A stretch of DNA of 64,000 bases from Sanderia malayensis (Eukaryota > Cnidaria > Scyphozoa > Semaeostomeae > Pelagiidae): positions 2,232,001 to 2,296,000 of the forward strand of contig RQOL01000658.1 of the NCBI GenBank assembly GCA_013076295.1, written 5' to 3'. Each line of letters starts with the position of its first letter. The first letter of the stretch is position 1. Below the pieces are notes generated by a model. It saw nothing but the letters and a program-made list of their open reading frames with translations. It did not search any database and had not been told where the DNA came from. The translations under genes and the position numbers were made by a program. Of this stretch, positions 30,451-43,200 are shown piece by piece.

Positions 30451-30891
30451 ATGTCTTATCTGATGCTCGCCATTTTAAGCATTGCAATCGCAGGCAACGA
30501 GGTAACATCGCTCGTATGCTACAGTGGAGAGCGCGTTGGTAATTTATGGACTGAAATGCGGATAGGTGACTGTGGTGCAGAATATGACGCATGCTTCGCA
30601 AGCCTTACTTGCGAAAAATCTGGTGAAGATGAAATCAAAACCCACAGATATTCATGTTACTATAAAAATAAATGCACTGGGAGTGGTCCAGTATTCGATG
30701 CACCTGGTGGTGTCTGCTGTTTGACGTACCAGTGTAACAGTGACCTTCCCAAGAACTGCACAATCAGAATCAACCCAACCAGCCCAACCAGCAAAAACGG
30801 CACAAGTGCAGCAAATACAAGTTTCATTTCATTTGGTCTTCTCATTTTGAGCATTGCAATAACAACAGCCCGGAACTTCATTTCAGCTTGA
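30451..30891 (+). CDS. Ly6/uPAR (three-finger) protein, copy C
   Basis: 146 residues from ATG 30451 (MSYLMLAILSIAIAGNEVTS signal peptide). The LU domain has ten cysteines with the end motif CCLTYQCN; the Asp usual before the last Cys-Asn is replaced by Gln with Tyr before it. The P/T spacer is shorter than in copy B, followed by NGTSAANTS (two sequons) and a hydrophobic GPI-type tail. Its leader and 5' part are closely related to the 5' fragment in copy E. Confidence 0.82.
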   Translation: MSYLMLAILSIAIAGNEVTSLVCYSGERVGNLWTEMRIGDCGAEYDACFASLTCEKSGEDEIKTHRYSCYYKNKCTGSGPVFDAPGGVCCLTYQCNSDLPKNCTIRINPTSPTSKNGTSAANTSFISFGLLILSIAITTARNFISA

Positions 30892-31742
30892 TAATCATGG
30901 AAACTTTAATTCATTATAGCTTTGCAAACTTTTTAATTAAAAAGTACTCGTTGCTTTGAACATTTTGAGCACTTCAGCAATTTAATAATGGTTTTGCGCT
31001 TTATATTTGTATTTAATCATTAACGATAAATCACTTTGCTTAAATCATAGCAATAACAGCAACAGTTGAAAGCATAGATCTTTGAATTTTCTTGATTTTA
31101 TACGAAAATGCAGGAGGTGAATTTGAAGAGAATTTCTACTTTATAAACGGAGCATTATATTCATAATAAAAATATTTGTTTACTTCGCGCTGTCCAGGTT
31201 ATGGCCACCAGGAAGCACAAGTTAAATTGCAAAGAGAAACAAGTAAGAATAAAGAAGATTATAACCACCTTAATGCGTCATGGCGAGAATTCATAAATAT
31301 AATGAAGCAAACGCGGAAGGTATTTGAGCTCGTGAATTTTCGTGCATGTAAATTATCATTTGAAAATTAGACGAGAAAATGGACCTTGCTTACAAGCCCC
31401 TATTTAAAATATTCCTCACTTGAATGAGAAAACAAAGATTCAACATTTGGCATAAGACAGTCAATTTGCAAGTAAAAGTTAATGCTCATGCATGGCGCAA
31501 TGTTGAACGTCATAGCATGTCCCAAGGAAAGGAAAGGCGCCGGACATTACCTTTCCACTTAAAACGCTCATTTCCTACAAATAAAAGGTTTTTGAACCAT
31601 ATAAGTTGATATATACATATGTATAGCCCTTCCGTTTTATTAGCGTGCAACATTCTAAAACAGTAAATAGTTGAGAAAGCATCTATTCATTCGACTACAG
31701 AGAGATATACATTGGTAGGCTATTACAATTATTATTACGAAG
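30892..31742. other. LU intergenic unit between copies C and D
   Basis: Duplicate of the 27290-28049 region without the MITE. It shares the AGACGAGAAAATGGACCTTG and GGCATAAGA blocks with the sequence before copy A. No separate gene. Confidence 0.55.
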
Positions 31743-32009
31743 ATGTTTTATTTGATGCTGATTATTGCAAGTATTTTGGCTGGCAATGGTGTGGCCTCAA
31801 TACAATGCTACGTTGGAACTTATTCATACCATTTTAAATCAGTCGTGGAAACAACATGTCCTGTAGGCCTGAACGTCTGTTTTGCAAGCCTCGTCTGTTT
31901 GAAAAGGAGCGATGGGAAGTATTTGAAAACATACGTATCGATATTCGTGCTACTGTGCGCCCCAATCAGTTACCTTTATTTGAGCAACCAATCAACGTCG
32001 AATATTTAA
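31743..32009 (+). pseudogene. Ly6/uPAR copy D, A-type 5' half, truncated
   Basis: The first about 64 residues match copy A (signal peptide, first four cysteines, through DGKYLKTY). The frame then shifts at a short insertion (AAACATACG against AAACG in copy A), the sequence leaves homology near 31950, and the ORF ends at 32009 after 24 foreign residues. Only half an LU domain remains, so a folded three-finger product is not expected. The TATA position is degenerate. Confidence 0.8.
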
Positions 32010-32217
32010 ATCACACGGCATGCGGCCCTGACGTCATGCATTGTTAACTAGCCAATAATAGAGCGTTTTAAATATTGAAGACGCAAGTTTTCTCTTGGTG
32101 TTCAAAATTAAGAAAGGGCTTGGCCGCAATTAAACTGCTTGCTTAATTTGTTCATTGAACAATACTGACAAGCATAGAACAGAACAGAGCTATATAACGA
32201 TCGTCATCATCATCAAC

Positions 32218-32604
32218 ATGTCTTATCTGATGCTGGCCATTTTAAGCATTGCAATCGCAAGCAACGAGGTAACATCGCTCAGATGCATCAGTGGGTGGCG
32301 CAATGATATCAAAGCGAGTTGTCAGATGGGTGACTGTGGTGCGGAATATGACGCATGCTACGCAAGCCTTACTTGATGCGATGGAAAGTATTTGAAAACC
32401 TATCGATATTCGTGCTACGATGAAAGTCTTTGTCCAGGAAAAGATGCAGCAGGCAGCACAATCTATGGGGCATGTTGCTTCAAAGACAATTGCAACAAGG
32501 ATCTGCTAAAGCATTGCCCTAACGCAAGTGGTACAACATTGACAACAATAAACGTCTTTTCATTGGGACTTTTTCTGATGCTTAGTATAGTGTGGTCGCA
32601 ATAG
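32218..32604 (+). pseudogene. Ly6/uPAR copy E, chimera of C-type 5' half and A-type 3' half
   Basis: ATG 32218 starts a C-type leader and first cysteines (MSYLMLAILSIAIASNEVTS onward) up to DACYASLT, where TGA (32374-32376) stops translation. The next codons continue in the same frame as A-type sequence (CDGKYLKTY... CCFKDNCN ... hydrophobic tail) to the stop at 32602-32604. The join is thus an in-frame fusion carrying a stop codon at the junction. As it stands it would give a 52-residue fragment. Interpreted as a product of unequal recombination. Confidence 0.8.
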
Positions 32605-33061
32605 ACTTCATTTTAGTTCCTAGTGGCAATAATTTGATCTAAACTTCAACTCACTATATTGAGCTAACACACATCGCTAGAATCGTTCAGCAGTTTAATT
32701 TGAATTAAGCTTTGAATTTCATTCAAAACATTTATAATTATGTTTTTTTGCTTTTTTCGTCTGCTCAAGAATCAAGAAACTACCATAAGGACATTGGAAC
32801 AAGGCTGTTCAGTTCAAAAGATGGTTGTCGTTTGTGCCAAGGAGCACGGTGAACGCTGACTTCAAAAGAGCCAACATTTATAATGACGATAGTTATGATT
32901 AAAAAGGCAACAAAAATGCGGACATCCCTGTATTGGTTTAATAAAATGTGAGACGTAAATAAGTTGAGGGTGCATCATCATGATTTATAAATAAACAAGT
33001 AACCCATTTGCTAATTTGCAACCTGCGCATCAAATAGCGTACCTTGTTCCTGGTTGACATG

Positions 33062-33365
33062 TATAAATACCCAGGGTCCATTTGCGTGCCTCGCTTGCAA
33101 AACCTACGTATATTCATGTTACTATAAGCGTAAATGCGCTGGGAGTTGTGCAGTACTCAATACACCTGGTGGTGTCTGCTGTCTAACGGACAACTGTAAC
33201 CAACACCTTCCTAAGAACTGCACAATCACAATCAGCCCAACCAGCCCGAGCATTCCAATCAGCAAAAACGGCACAAGTGCAGAAAAAACAAGTTTCATTT
33301 CATTTGGTCTTCTCATTCTGAGCATCGCAACAACAACAGCCCGGAATTTCATTGCAGCTTGGTAA
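33062..33365 (+). pseudogene. Ly6/uPAR copy F, promoter fused to B-type 3' half
   Basis: The promoter unit with TATAAATA at 33062 runs directly into coding sequence for the second half of a B-type protein (CKTYVYSCYYKRKCAGS, CCLTDNCN, spacer, GPI tail). The leader, signal peptide and first cysteines are missing, and no ATG opens the frame. The clean join shows a deletion from 5' UTR to mid-gene. Confidence 0.82.
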
Positions 33366-34275
33366 TCATAGAAACTTTAACTTATTATAACTTTGAAAGC
33401 TGCTTAATTAAAAGTTTTCCGTTCCGTTGCTTTGAACACTGAACATTTCAGTAATTTAATACAAATAATGCTTTTGCCTATTATGTTTGTATTTAGTCAT
33501 TAACGATAAAATATGAACTAAATCTGTTAGAGCTACCGGTTTGTTGTTATTTTAAAATCATTCAATAAACCCCCAATGAAAACTGGGTCGGATTTAGTTC
33601 CTCTCCTTTTTACGTTAGTATAAACGCAATAAAAAGACGCAACATCGAAACATCGAAAACTAAACCTTCCAGGCCTTTGTCTTTCATTTTGACTTTGTTT
33701 TATTCCTTTTCTTTGCTTGATTGTTTTTGTTATTGTATCTGAATTGAATTAGTTTGAAAAAAAATGGAAGAGTTTTGAGAAAAATAAATAAATAAATAAA
33801 AAGACGCATCGTAGTCTCTTGTCGAAACTAAAACGGAACCAATGAGTTCTTGTGATTTTTCTACAGTACAAACGGATTTTAGATGCCTTTAATAAATCTT
33901 GTTTGTCGCTTGCAAAACACAAGTAGTTCACATAATAAAATTGGTCGTGGGTCGGAGCATAATACGCGATGACGTCATAACGTGTTGGTTAGCGTTAGCG
34001 TGGGTGATGGTTAAAGGTTCCAAGTCCCAAGTCGATGCGCTATATTACAGGGGATACCATGGTGATGTTTCCTTGATTCGCAAATTTGCTAATTGAGTTT
34101 CAAACGAAAGTACTAAACCCTTTGAGTGATAATGATAACCTTTGGTACATATGAGTATAAAATATATCTAAATCTTTAACGCAAATCAACGAAAAGTCAA
34201 AGTAGTCAAGAAGGTTTTAAGACAAGACCTCTGCTATCCTGACTGGTTTGTCTTTGGTAGCAACAAGGAAATCTT
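33366..34275. other. Intergenic between LU cluster and VWA3 gene
   Basis: No gene supported. Contains an ATAAATAAATAAATAAA run near 33783 and AT-rich sequence. Confidence 0.5.
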
Positions 34276-37200
34276 TTACTGTAAAGCAATATTATCTGCA
34301 ATCAGTTTTGGTGTAAACAGAAACTTCAATCTACCCCCCCTTTCCCCCTCCAAGTCTCATGTTGATAGCAAGCGTTAGACGAATCAGCCAATCAGCTTTG
34401 TACGTGATTTATGACGTAAGCAACTCTCACCTGTAATTCGATTGCAGCCTGTGGTTGGTGGCTGGGGAGGAGCCTTCGTGTGATCTGTGTAGAGTTTTCT
34501 GCATAAAAAAACAAAGAAATAAATTATAATGCATGCATCAAGGAAAGTAATACAAATATATACAATGTCTTTGATTTAGACCTATAGTGAACAAATATAA
34601 AGGCGCAGTTAAATGTGGATTAAAAGACAAACTGGAAATTACCCGGTGTATCTTATATTAAAAGGAGCTGCAACAAATCAAGCTCTGAGATTAAATTGTT
34701 TATTGACTCTTACCTAAACGACTGCGACTGTTTTAAGCATTCTCTACACAATTTGATTTCCTTGATAAGTCGTTTCGTATCATCTCCTTCGAACAATGGC
34801 ACGCCCTACCAGAAAATATATGCAATTTTAAATATGTTTGTGCTCGTATGTTCAGCGATAATAAGAATAGACGTTCATCATTTGTCATGTATTCTTAACA
34901 GATATGTTTGTTGATGTGACGTTTCGAGAGATACTTCTCTCATCATGGCTGAAATATATGCACATGCTGGAACATAATGCACACAATGTAATGTATCCAA
35001 TTTATTTATGCCTTTAGAAAGATATACTGGGGTTATATAGTTAAGAACAGGTCACGACTAAAAGAATACGTACCTCGCCTTCATGGCATTCTTTGTTGAG
35101 AAAACTGTGACTGATCACTTCTGTCTCAACATTACCAGTAAACCGATGATATCTGGAAGAAAAGAAAGAATCTGCACTCTATGACTTGAAGTTATTTTCA
35201 GCATTATTGGATGGTACATAAATTTATCTCATCTAGAATCCTAATACACGGTGAGAATGGAGCTCGAACCCGAGTAACTAGTTGGAACACAGTCCACAGC
35301 CTAACTTGCTGCCACCCTTAAGGGCGACCCAGGAGTTCGCGTTAGAACCTCGCTGTCGCCTTTATCACAGCAGTGGATGAAACAACTGATGAAATTATTT
35401 GATGAAATAATTCACTATTAAACGCTGGCAATGAACTCACCGTCCTCCTGTTTGGGAAGCCAAAAGTTGCAGAAATCTGTTGGCAATGCTGCAAATAAAT
35501 CGAATAAATTTATTGAAATAAAACACACACAAATAGCAAGGAGAAAACATTCCGTCAACAATGAAAGATAACAAAATTCCACTGCATTACTGCGACCAAA
35601 CAAGCTTGTTAAAAGAATTCTGACAAGTAGATTCGTCCACTTACATATCATCACAATTGAAGGAGATGGTATGTATCCTCATCTTGTTATTTGCACACAG
35701 TGTTGCCACTTCCCTGAGGACACTAGCTGTACTGGTATCCTGAATGATAAAACAATCACCAGATTGGATACCGATACAAAATCTTACGGCTAAAGTAAAA
35801 CCATGCTGAATCTGTCTGTGTATAACTATATTTTGGTCTTATTATTCCTTATATATTAATTATACACAATGAAACCTGCATATAATGTACACCATTGGGA
35901 CCAATGCCTGTTGTTCAGAGGTGCCCATCGCTTAGAGGTGCCCGTTACATAGATGCCTGTTATTCAGAGGTGCCCATCGTTTAGAGGTGCGCGTTATAAA
36001 CAAGCGACCATAAAATTACTTATATTATTGAAATACTCACTGGCTTTCCATCAGAAAGAAGGTATATTGCTTCAACATTGTTGATCTCAAATCCAAGCTA
36101 TAAAAATAAAGAAAAATGCGTCATAGAACTAGCCAGGGTAGATTCTTTCTTCATAAGCGTGAACCTTGGTTTTTCTTAATTCCTCTATAATGACCATTAA
36201 TGCAAAATATTCCCTTCCAAATTAACATGCATCAAAACCTACCCTTATGGCATCAATCGTACACGTGCCGCCGTAAGCTTCAAAATCAGATATCCATCTA
36301 ATTGCCTCTTTGCATGCATCTTCACTAGGTTCAATTAACGTGTCTTTCCAAACATTAGGCTCAGATGAAAAGCTCATCACGCTAAAACTTCAAAGAAAAA
36401 AACAACTATATATATATGTGTGTGCTTGTGTGAAAATCATCAAAAGGATTCGTTTATACACTACATATACTATACTATATACTATACTATATACTATACT
36501 ATATACTATACTATATACTATACTATGACAATAACTTAAAAGCCTCCACGCAATGTCTGGCGTGGTTAAATATTGGAAACTGATCTATAAACGATCAAGC
36601 TTTAGAGAGCTATTGAGAGCCCGATGAACAATATGTCATCAGAAGGCAAAGAGAGATAACTTACTTGATCTTGTTCTTGTAAATCTGTTCCCAGATTAGA
36701 CCGTTGAGCTCGGTCTTCAAGTCTTGCATGCTTGTTACCATGGAGCCCGACACATCGACAAGTAACAGAATATTTTTCTCAACAACAGAACCGAAGACCT
36801 TCCTGCTACCTGAGAAAAATAGACGAGAAAAACTGTAACAATTATGCAACTCATCACAGAGGTCTATGCAACTGAGTGTGCAATATAGAATAGTGGACAA
36901 TAGTCGATAAAAGGAGTTTTCTCGATATCATTAATGCCTTTCTCCAGAGACAACATTGTTTGGAGGGAGGATGGGATGAAGGATGCGTGCAAAATTTACA
37001 AAAGTTGCAGGTTTCTCAGGACTTTTGTCCATCGTTGTTGGTTGCTTAAGGAAAAATGACATCAAGATTATTGTACAATATACAGATGCTGCAATGAATA
37101 TGTGGAATGCATACCACTCAGAAGCCATTGCAGCCTTTTGACGTAGCGTTTTAAAACCTTTTCCAGTTTCTCTTCATACTCCAACAGCTCTCTCGCTTGA

Positions 37201-40200
37201 AGGTGAAGATGCTTGGTAATATCCTTCAAGAAAAGAATTTTAAATTTCATCATAGCTTCGCAGCACATCGACGTCTCATCACCATCAACTCCGCAAAAAC
37301 CTCCTGGAAATACGTTATCTCGTACACATTATCAACGGGAATATAATTGTTTTCCGGGGGTGTAATAAACGAAGCAAAAGGTTGATACTCACGTTTATCG
37401 TGACAGTTGGAAAAATTTCACAGTACTTTGGAGGCACTGCCTTATTCAAGGTAGTGACTTTAGATTTCGAGTGTGCGCAATCTGAGGCATTGATAATCTT
37501 GTTCAGATCGAGGCCCAGCTTAGCGAGGCTGTACTTGTGCAGCCACTGCAGAAAGAAATGAAGTTGCAGAATGAATAACACAGCCAGTAAACTTCTAAAC
37601 CACAGAGTAACGTGGAATTCCGCCACTAAGGGAAAACAAGTATTGATTAATGCACCTCTTTTGTTGTTATGTTAGATTCTGCATCAGGAATTGATTTGAC
37701 TTGCGCAATTGATGACAATTTTTTCTTTCCCGAAGATCCTGGAACTTGGTACGCTCTGAAAACAGAGCCTAAAATAAAAGTAGGACCCGATTATCAATAA
37801 TTAATAAACAAAAACAATGAAGCAAAAGCTACACAAGTCTATAACAGTCCAGTTGAGTTATCATCGGAGTTTCAACGTGTTGCAAGGTAAGGTTTTTATG
37901 TGCAGTCTACCTGTTTCGTTTCCAATTTCAGTGTAAAAAGCCTGCTGGTGAGCTGTGATTTGGGTTTTCGATGATTTGGAAGGAGTTACTGACGATTTCT
38001 CTTCTGAAGATGATACTGAAAGAGCAAGAAATATTACAAGCAAAAGTATAAAACGCTTTGCATTTGAATAGCTTCAAAATAACTTGTTGTTAGAAAACAA
38101 ATCCATTGCTTGGAGCAGCAATATCATTCTGGAGGCTCTTATATAAAGGGTTTTACTATACCGTCAAAACAACATAAAAAATCATCTAATTGGCAAATAC
38201 AATAGTGAATCAAATTGAAGAAGAGTGAATCAAAAGCCTACTTTGAGGAATCAAACTGCTAGAGCTCTTAGTTGTGTTTGGTTTCCAAACCAATGCGTTA
38301 GTGTCCTCTTTGGATGGAGATGCACTGTGAGGTCGCTGTTTTGTTCTTGAACGAGTCGAGCTGGCTGGCTTAGCAGAGTTTGGACGCGCACCATTCTGAA
38401 AAGTTGAATAAATCAAACAATGAACTATAGTCTTCCTTCCTAGGACGATAGTCTTCTTTCTTAGGACTATAGTCTTCGTTTTTAGGACTGGCATTGGGTA
38501 AACGTAGGTTAAGTCTCTTCTAAAAGGTGGGAGGAAAATGCAAAATAGAATAGAAAACTTTATGATCTAAAAAGACTTACGATTCTTGCTTGGCTTAATG
38601 CTGTTTGTCTTGGCGGCCCGACACGCCTCTTAGCGCTCGTCGGTGGCCTGGGTACCAGTTCCGATGATTCTAATTGCTCAGTCTGCGCAAGTGCAAGTCA
38701 AAGAAAGGGAGTATTAACACTGTAACATCCACTGAACATAAGAAGGAGAACTTGCTTGCAAAGTTTATTGAGAAATGAACACAAGAGCAAAGCGCCTACC
38801 GATTCTCCTCTCGAGTAACGTTGCTTTAATGTTGTCAACAAAACATCGGCCTGCAGGCAACAAGTGAATTAAAAAGGTTAGATTCATACGTCATGCATAG
38901 GGTTATAAACATTAGCCAGGGCTAATATAGCATTAATATACTTGTAAAGAATACGAACTATAATAAAAAATAAAAATATGAAATGATAACAGAACAGATA
39001 AATTAGATTAAAGTTGGACTAGCTTCTGAAGTCATAGAAGTGCTGAGCTTGCAGAATGCGAGACTGAACACCATGGAAGCCACTTAGTTCAAAGCGAACC
39101 TTTTGCTTGTAGTTGTGGCACTTATCGACTTCATTTGAAACTAGTCTTAGATCATCACTCTCAAGGACATCTGTAACAGAAGCATATTGGTCATGAAGTG
39201 AGGTACATTCTAAGAACAGTGTATCACGACTCTATAGAGAAAAACAATTACAACATACCGCTCCCTTTTATCCAATGAAATCTTCCACGTGTCCCGTGAG
39301 CCAATTCTTTGAGATAAGCAACAGTCTCGGTTTGATCAGCGTACTTTCCAGCAACGGGAACGAGGTCTATGTCATCTGGCTCATAATATATGCAATGCAA
39401 AGCGGCATGGCGTCCCACAAAGGCCTCTTGAACAAAGGAACACGCGGCATTCTGCAGGAAAACAAGGACAACGCTTGGTATTCTCATAAAGCCAATGTTT
39501 AATCACCTGAACAAGCCTTTTTGACAGCAATAACAACTCAGTTAAACAGACAAAGTTTTAAACTATCAAATGCAAAACTATAGAAACTTATCGGGTAGGT
39601 ACATAACACTATGTCATCATATATTGCGCATAGCTTAACTACTGTAAGGGTAGAAGTGGATACAAACCATTGGTTCGTCCGGAATTCCTGTGGTCACAAG
39701 GTAGACACCGTCTACGTCTATTGGAGAATAATATACGAATTACAATTGGGTAAGCAGAATGATAAGTTGATGATAGTTATATGGGTGTAAATTGGTGGGG
39801 GTGCATGAAAGACGGTTATACCTATGCCATTCTTGCGTTCTTCGTAGTTTTCTAAAGCAATGCGAAATGCATCCATGATCTTTCTGCTTCCAGACGAGGT
39901 CTGTTGAATTAACCATCTGGAAATAAAAACACACAATGGAATGGTTGGCATGTTTTTCATCATGAAACTGAAAACACAACAATGAAATAAATGCCACATG
40001 ATATGAAGAAGACAAAAAACAATTTGCTTCGATACTCATGGCTTCACATTCATGCAAACTATGATCAGTTGAGTGAAATTTATCTATTCTCACGGGTATC
40101 GAACACTCAATATTAAACGAGATATCAATTGAAAGAAAAATTAATAATGCCATACCGAAACGTTGCTTCTAGATTGGCCTTCGTCGGCTCCACCATACGA

Positions 40201-43200
40201 GATTGAAAGGGCGCGGCATGAGAGCCAAAACTATACGAGACATGAGAACAAACACAGTCATTACGAGAATAATCGCGCCACGCAACACTAACGAATGATG
40301 ACGTCACTGCATAATACTGTGGACTTACCAAATGATGTTATATAGCTCTGTGTTTGACAGCTGCTGCTCTAGCAACTGTTTCACGTCCGCGTGAATTCGC
40401 ATCATATCTGCAGCCATTGTTAAAGACATGTCGATCAAAATAACTACCCTGAAACACAAATCAATGAAATACTCAGTGAAATGGAAACCCAAGCAAACTA
40501 TATATTAACAACGATCCAATCACAGTTATTTTTAATTATATTATTACAGTCACTATTGTTGATCACTATTGTTAATATAATATTGCATTGTGTTACCTCT
40601 TCTCGACGATGGTTCCGAAAGTGTTCCTGCTTCCAGTTGTCAGCCATTCCATTCTTCTTCTGTAATGTTGAAGCATATGATCCAGTTCACGCTGGAGAAA
40701 AAAATTACAACGACATAAATATCCAGCTTTGGGAAGATATATGGTCAACATCTCGCAAAGGTTGCAGAATAGCAGTTTCCCTGAAAGATCTCAGAACATA
40801 AGGACTTACTCGATAGTCGAATAGAATTGCAGGGTCCACGTGGACATTCTTGGTGCTTCCATCGTGCCATTGAAGTTGAACCATACTCTAGATTGAAAGC
40901 ATATAATAGCTACATTGAATCACTTTATACGGTAGTTTGGAATATATTTGTTATCAACATTCATATATCGTAAAAGCTCCATTAAGCCCCCATCTTGATT
41001 AAGACCCCATCTTGATTAAGCCCCCCTCTGTAATTGAATAAGCCCCCTTCAGGACTAAATGGAGCCTTTATGGAATCTCTTTAAAGAAACTTACCCGGTG
41101 ATGAACTTGCGACACGACGCTTTTGTTGATCGATGAAACGTAACCATTGACATAATTGAATGCGTTTGGAGCCATGACTTGGTACAGCGTTAAGCCCTTG
41201 GCTAAATAAAGACAGTAAGCTGATTATATCAAGACACAGTGGCTGTCTTTGCTAGTGGTAATCATACACAAAGCCTTCTACAATACATGCTTCAATGTGG
41301 CCTATAAAACTTTGCATAACAGATTGAATAGAGTTGACCCTGCATGTTAGAGAATGGTATAGCTTCTATAAATGTTTACCTTTTAAACTGTGCTGTGTAA
41401 GCCACTCTGTTGATGCTCTTATTGGATAAGATGGTTGCTCAACAGCCAGTGCTTCGACTTGACCTTCAGAGCTATGAAACGATGAACAAAAATGAGCATT
41501 CGCATTCTATACATTCTATACATGCCATAAGCCACTGTGGGCAGCAGGCTTCCACAGGTATACAAGTAGACCCCTTTAACACAAAGACAGCGAAAAGCTT
41601 TGTTAAACTCACAACTGTATAGCTTTCTTCTCGTCTTGTGCTTTAGCGATTTCTAACATTGGCTACAGAAAAAAGATAAGAATTCTAACGATTTCTAACA
41701 TTGGCTACAGAAATTAGAAAATCGCTTAACCATGAAGCATTCAGAGTATGATAGCTGGTATACCACATCAAGCTATAATTGTTGTGATTTTCTATGCTAT
41801 ACCACAACAATGATAGATTGAATGGCTGCTTACTTGGTCTGCAATGGAAATAACTTTGTTCTCCACGACAACACCATTTCTCATGTCGTTTAACTGCCTG
41901 AGAATTTCCACTGCCCTGTAAAGTAGACACGAAAAAACAATGCATCTCGTCTTTACGATTATCATTTTAATATCATAATAATTATTAAGTTAATCGAAAC
42001 TTGTTTATCTAGTCTATAATCCCCTTGGGACAACTTTAGGAAAAAACAAAACTTCGATAACAATAAATAAAGATTTACTAACATTTCAACTTCGTTTGAA
42101 AGCATTCGAAGATCAGTCCCAGTCCTGATATCTTCCTGAATGAAAATAACACAAATAATAATAATCAAACAGAAATCAATTCAAAATTCGACAGCATGCA
42201 ATTAATTATAAAATGTTACTAAAGATAGCAGAATCATTTTTGGATACCTCGTTTACAGCTGAGTAGCAATGATACCTTCCTTCGGTGACATTGGCAAGTT
42301 CTTCCAGAAACATCTAAAATTAAAATAAGCAATAAGATATAAGCAATAATGCCAAGACAACTCGTGCTTGAAGCAAAGCATACAGGACGAGATACTGGAG
42401 AGGTAAAGTGTAATGTTGGAGCATGACAATCTGGTATACTTTAGTACCAAGGTTCTGATCCAATAGTCTGGACTGTACAACGTGTGCATGAAAAAAGAGT
42501 TTAGGAGGACAGTGATTGTGACTCACGTTGGTCGCTGATATATTGCAATTGTAAGCCACAGTATGGAAAGGAATCGATTTTCCAGCTAAGGATTCCTTCA
42601 CGTAGTCGATGATGATTCGTGGATTCTGATCAGGACTATAAACAAAAAACAAGTGGTATTATAATAGGCAGACATAGAATTGCTATACGTGAAACAAGGG
42701 TTAAAACAACAAAATCTAATTGAGATATAGTTCAAGGGAGAATAAAACGCTTCAGTTCAAGAGAGTATAAGATAGCACGAGAGTCTCAAAGAAATGGCAG
42801 TGTGATTCCCGTTCACTATGAAAGAAACTTAAACTCACGTCTCGAGTCACCATACTTTGATATTGCGCGACTTAGCTCGCGAGTGACTTACCAGTTGCCA
42901 AGAATCAAGACGACACCATCAATGTTATTCATCTTGACAGCACGGCGAAGTACGGACATGACGTTACAGCTTCCATCAGGCTGGAGATACTCAACCCATG
43001 TTTGCAGTTCTGCAATGCTGCAAAGAGACGAAGCAACTATGACAATGGCGTTAATCCAACGCATTTGTTGTTGATGTTGGAGGAAAGGTGAATTGAAGAT
43101 GTGGGCTATATGAAAAAAAAAATGGACTCGGGGGTTGCGTACCTTCGAGAATTGATGTCTCTCGTGGTTTTCCAAAGAGGGTGAAGGTTGGTGCCAAATG

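Noticed and set aside
28050..30891. Three-finger proteins as secreted venom-type toxins
   Set aside because: All intact copies have a hydrophobic C-terminal tail after the LU domain, fitting GPI anchoring; nothing indicates a toxin role.
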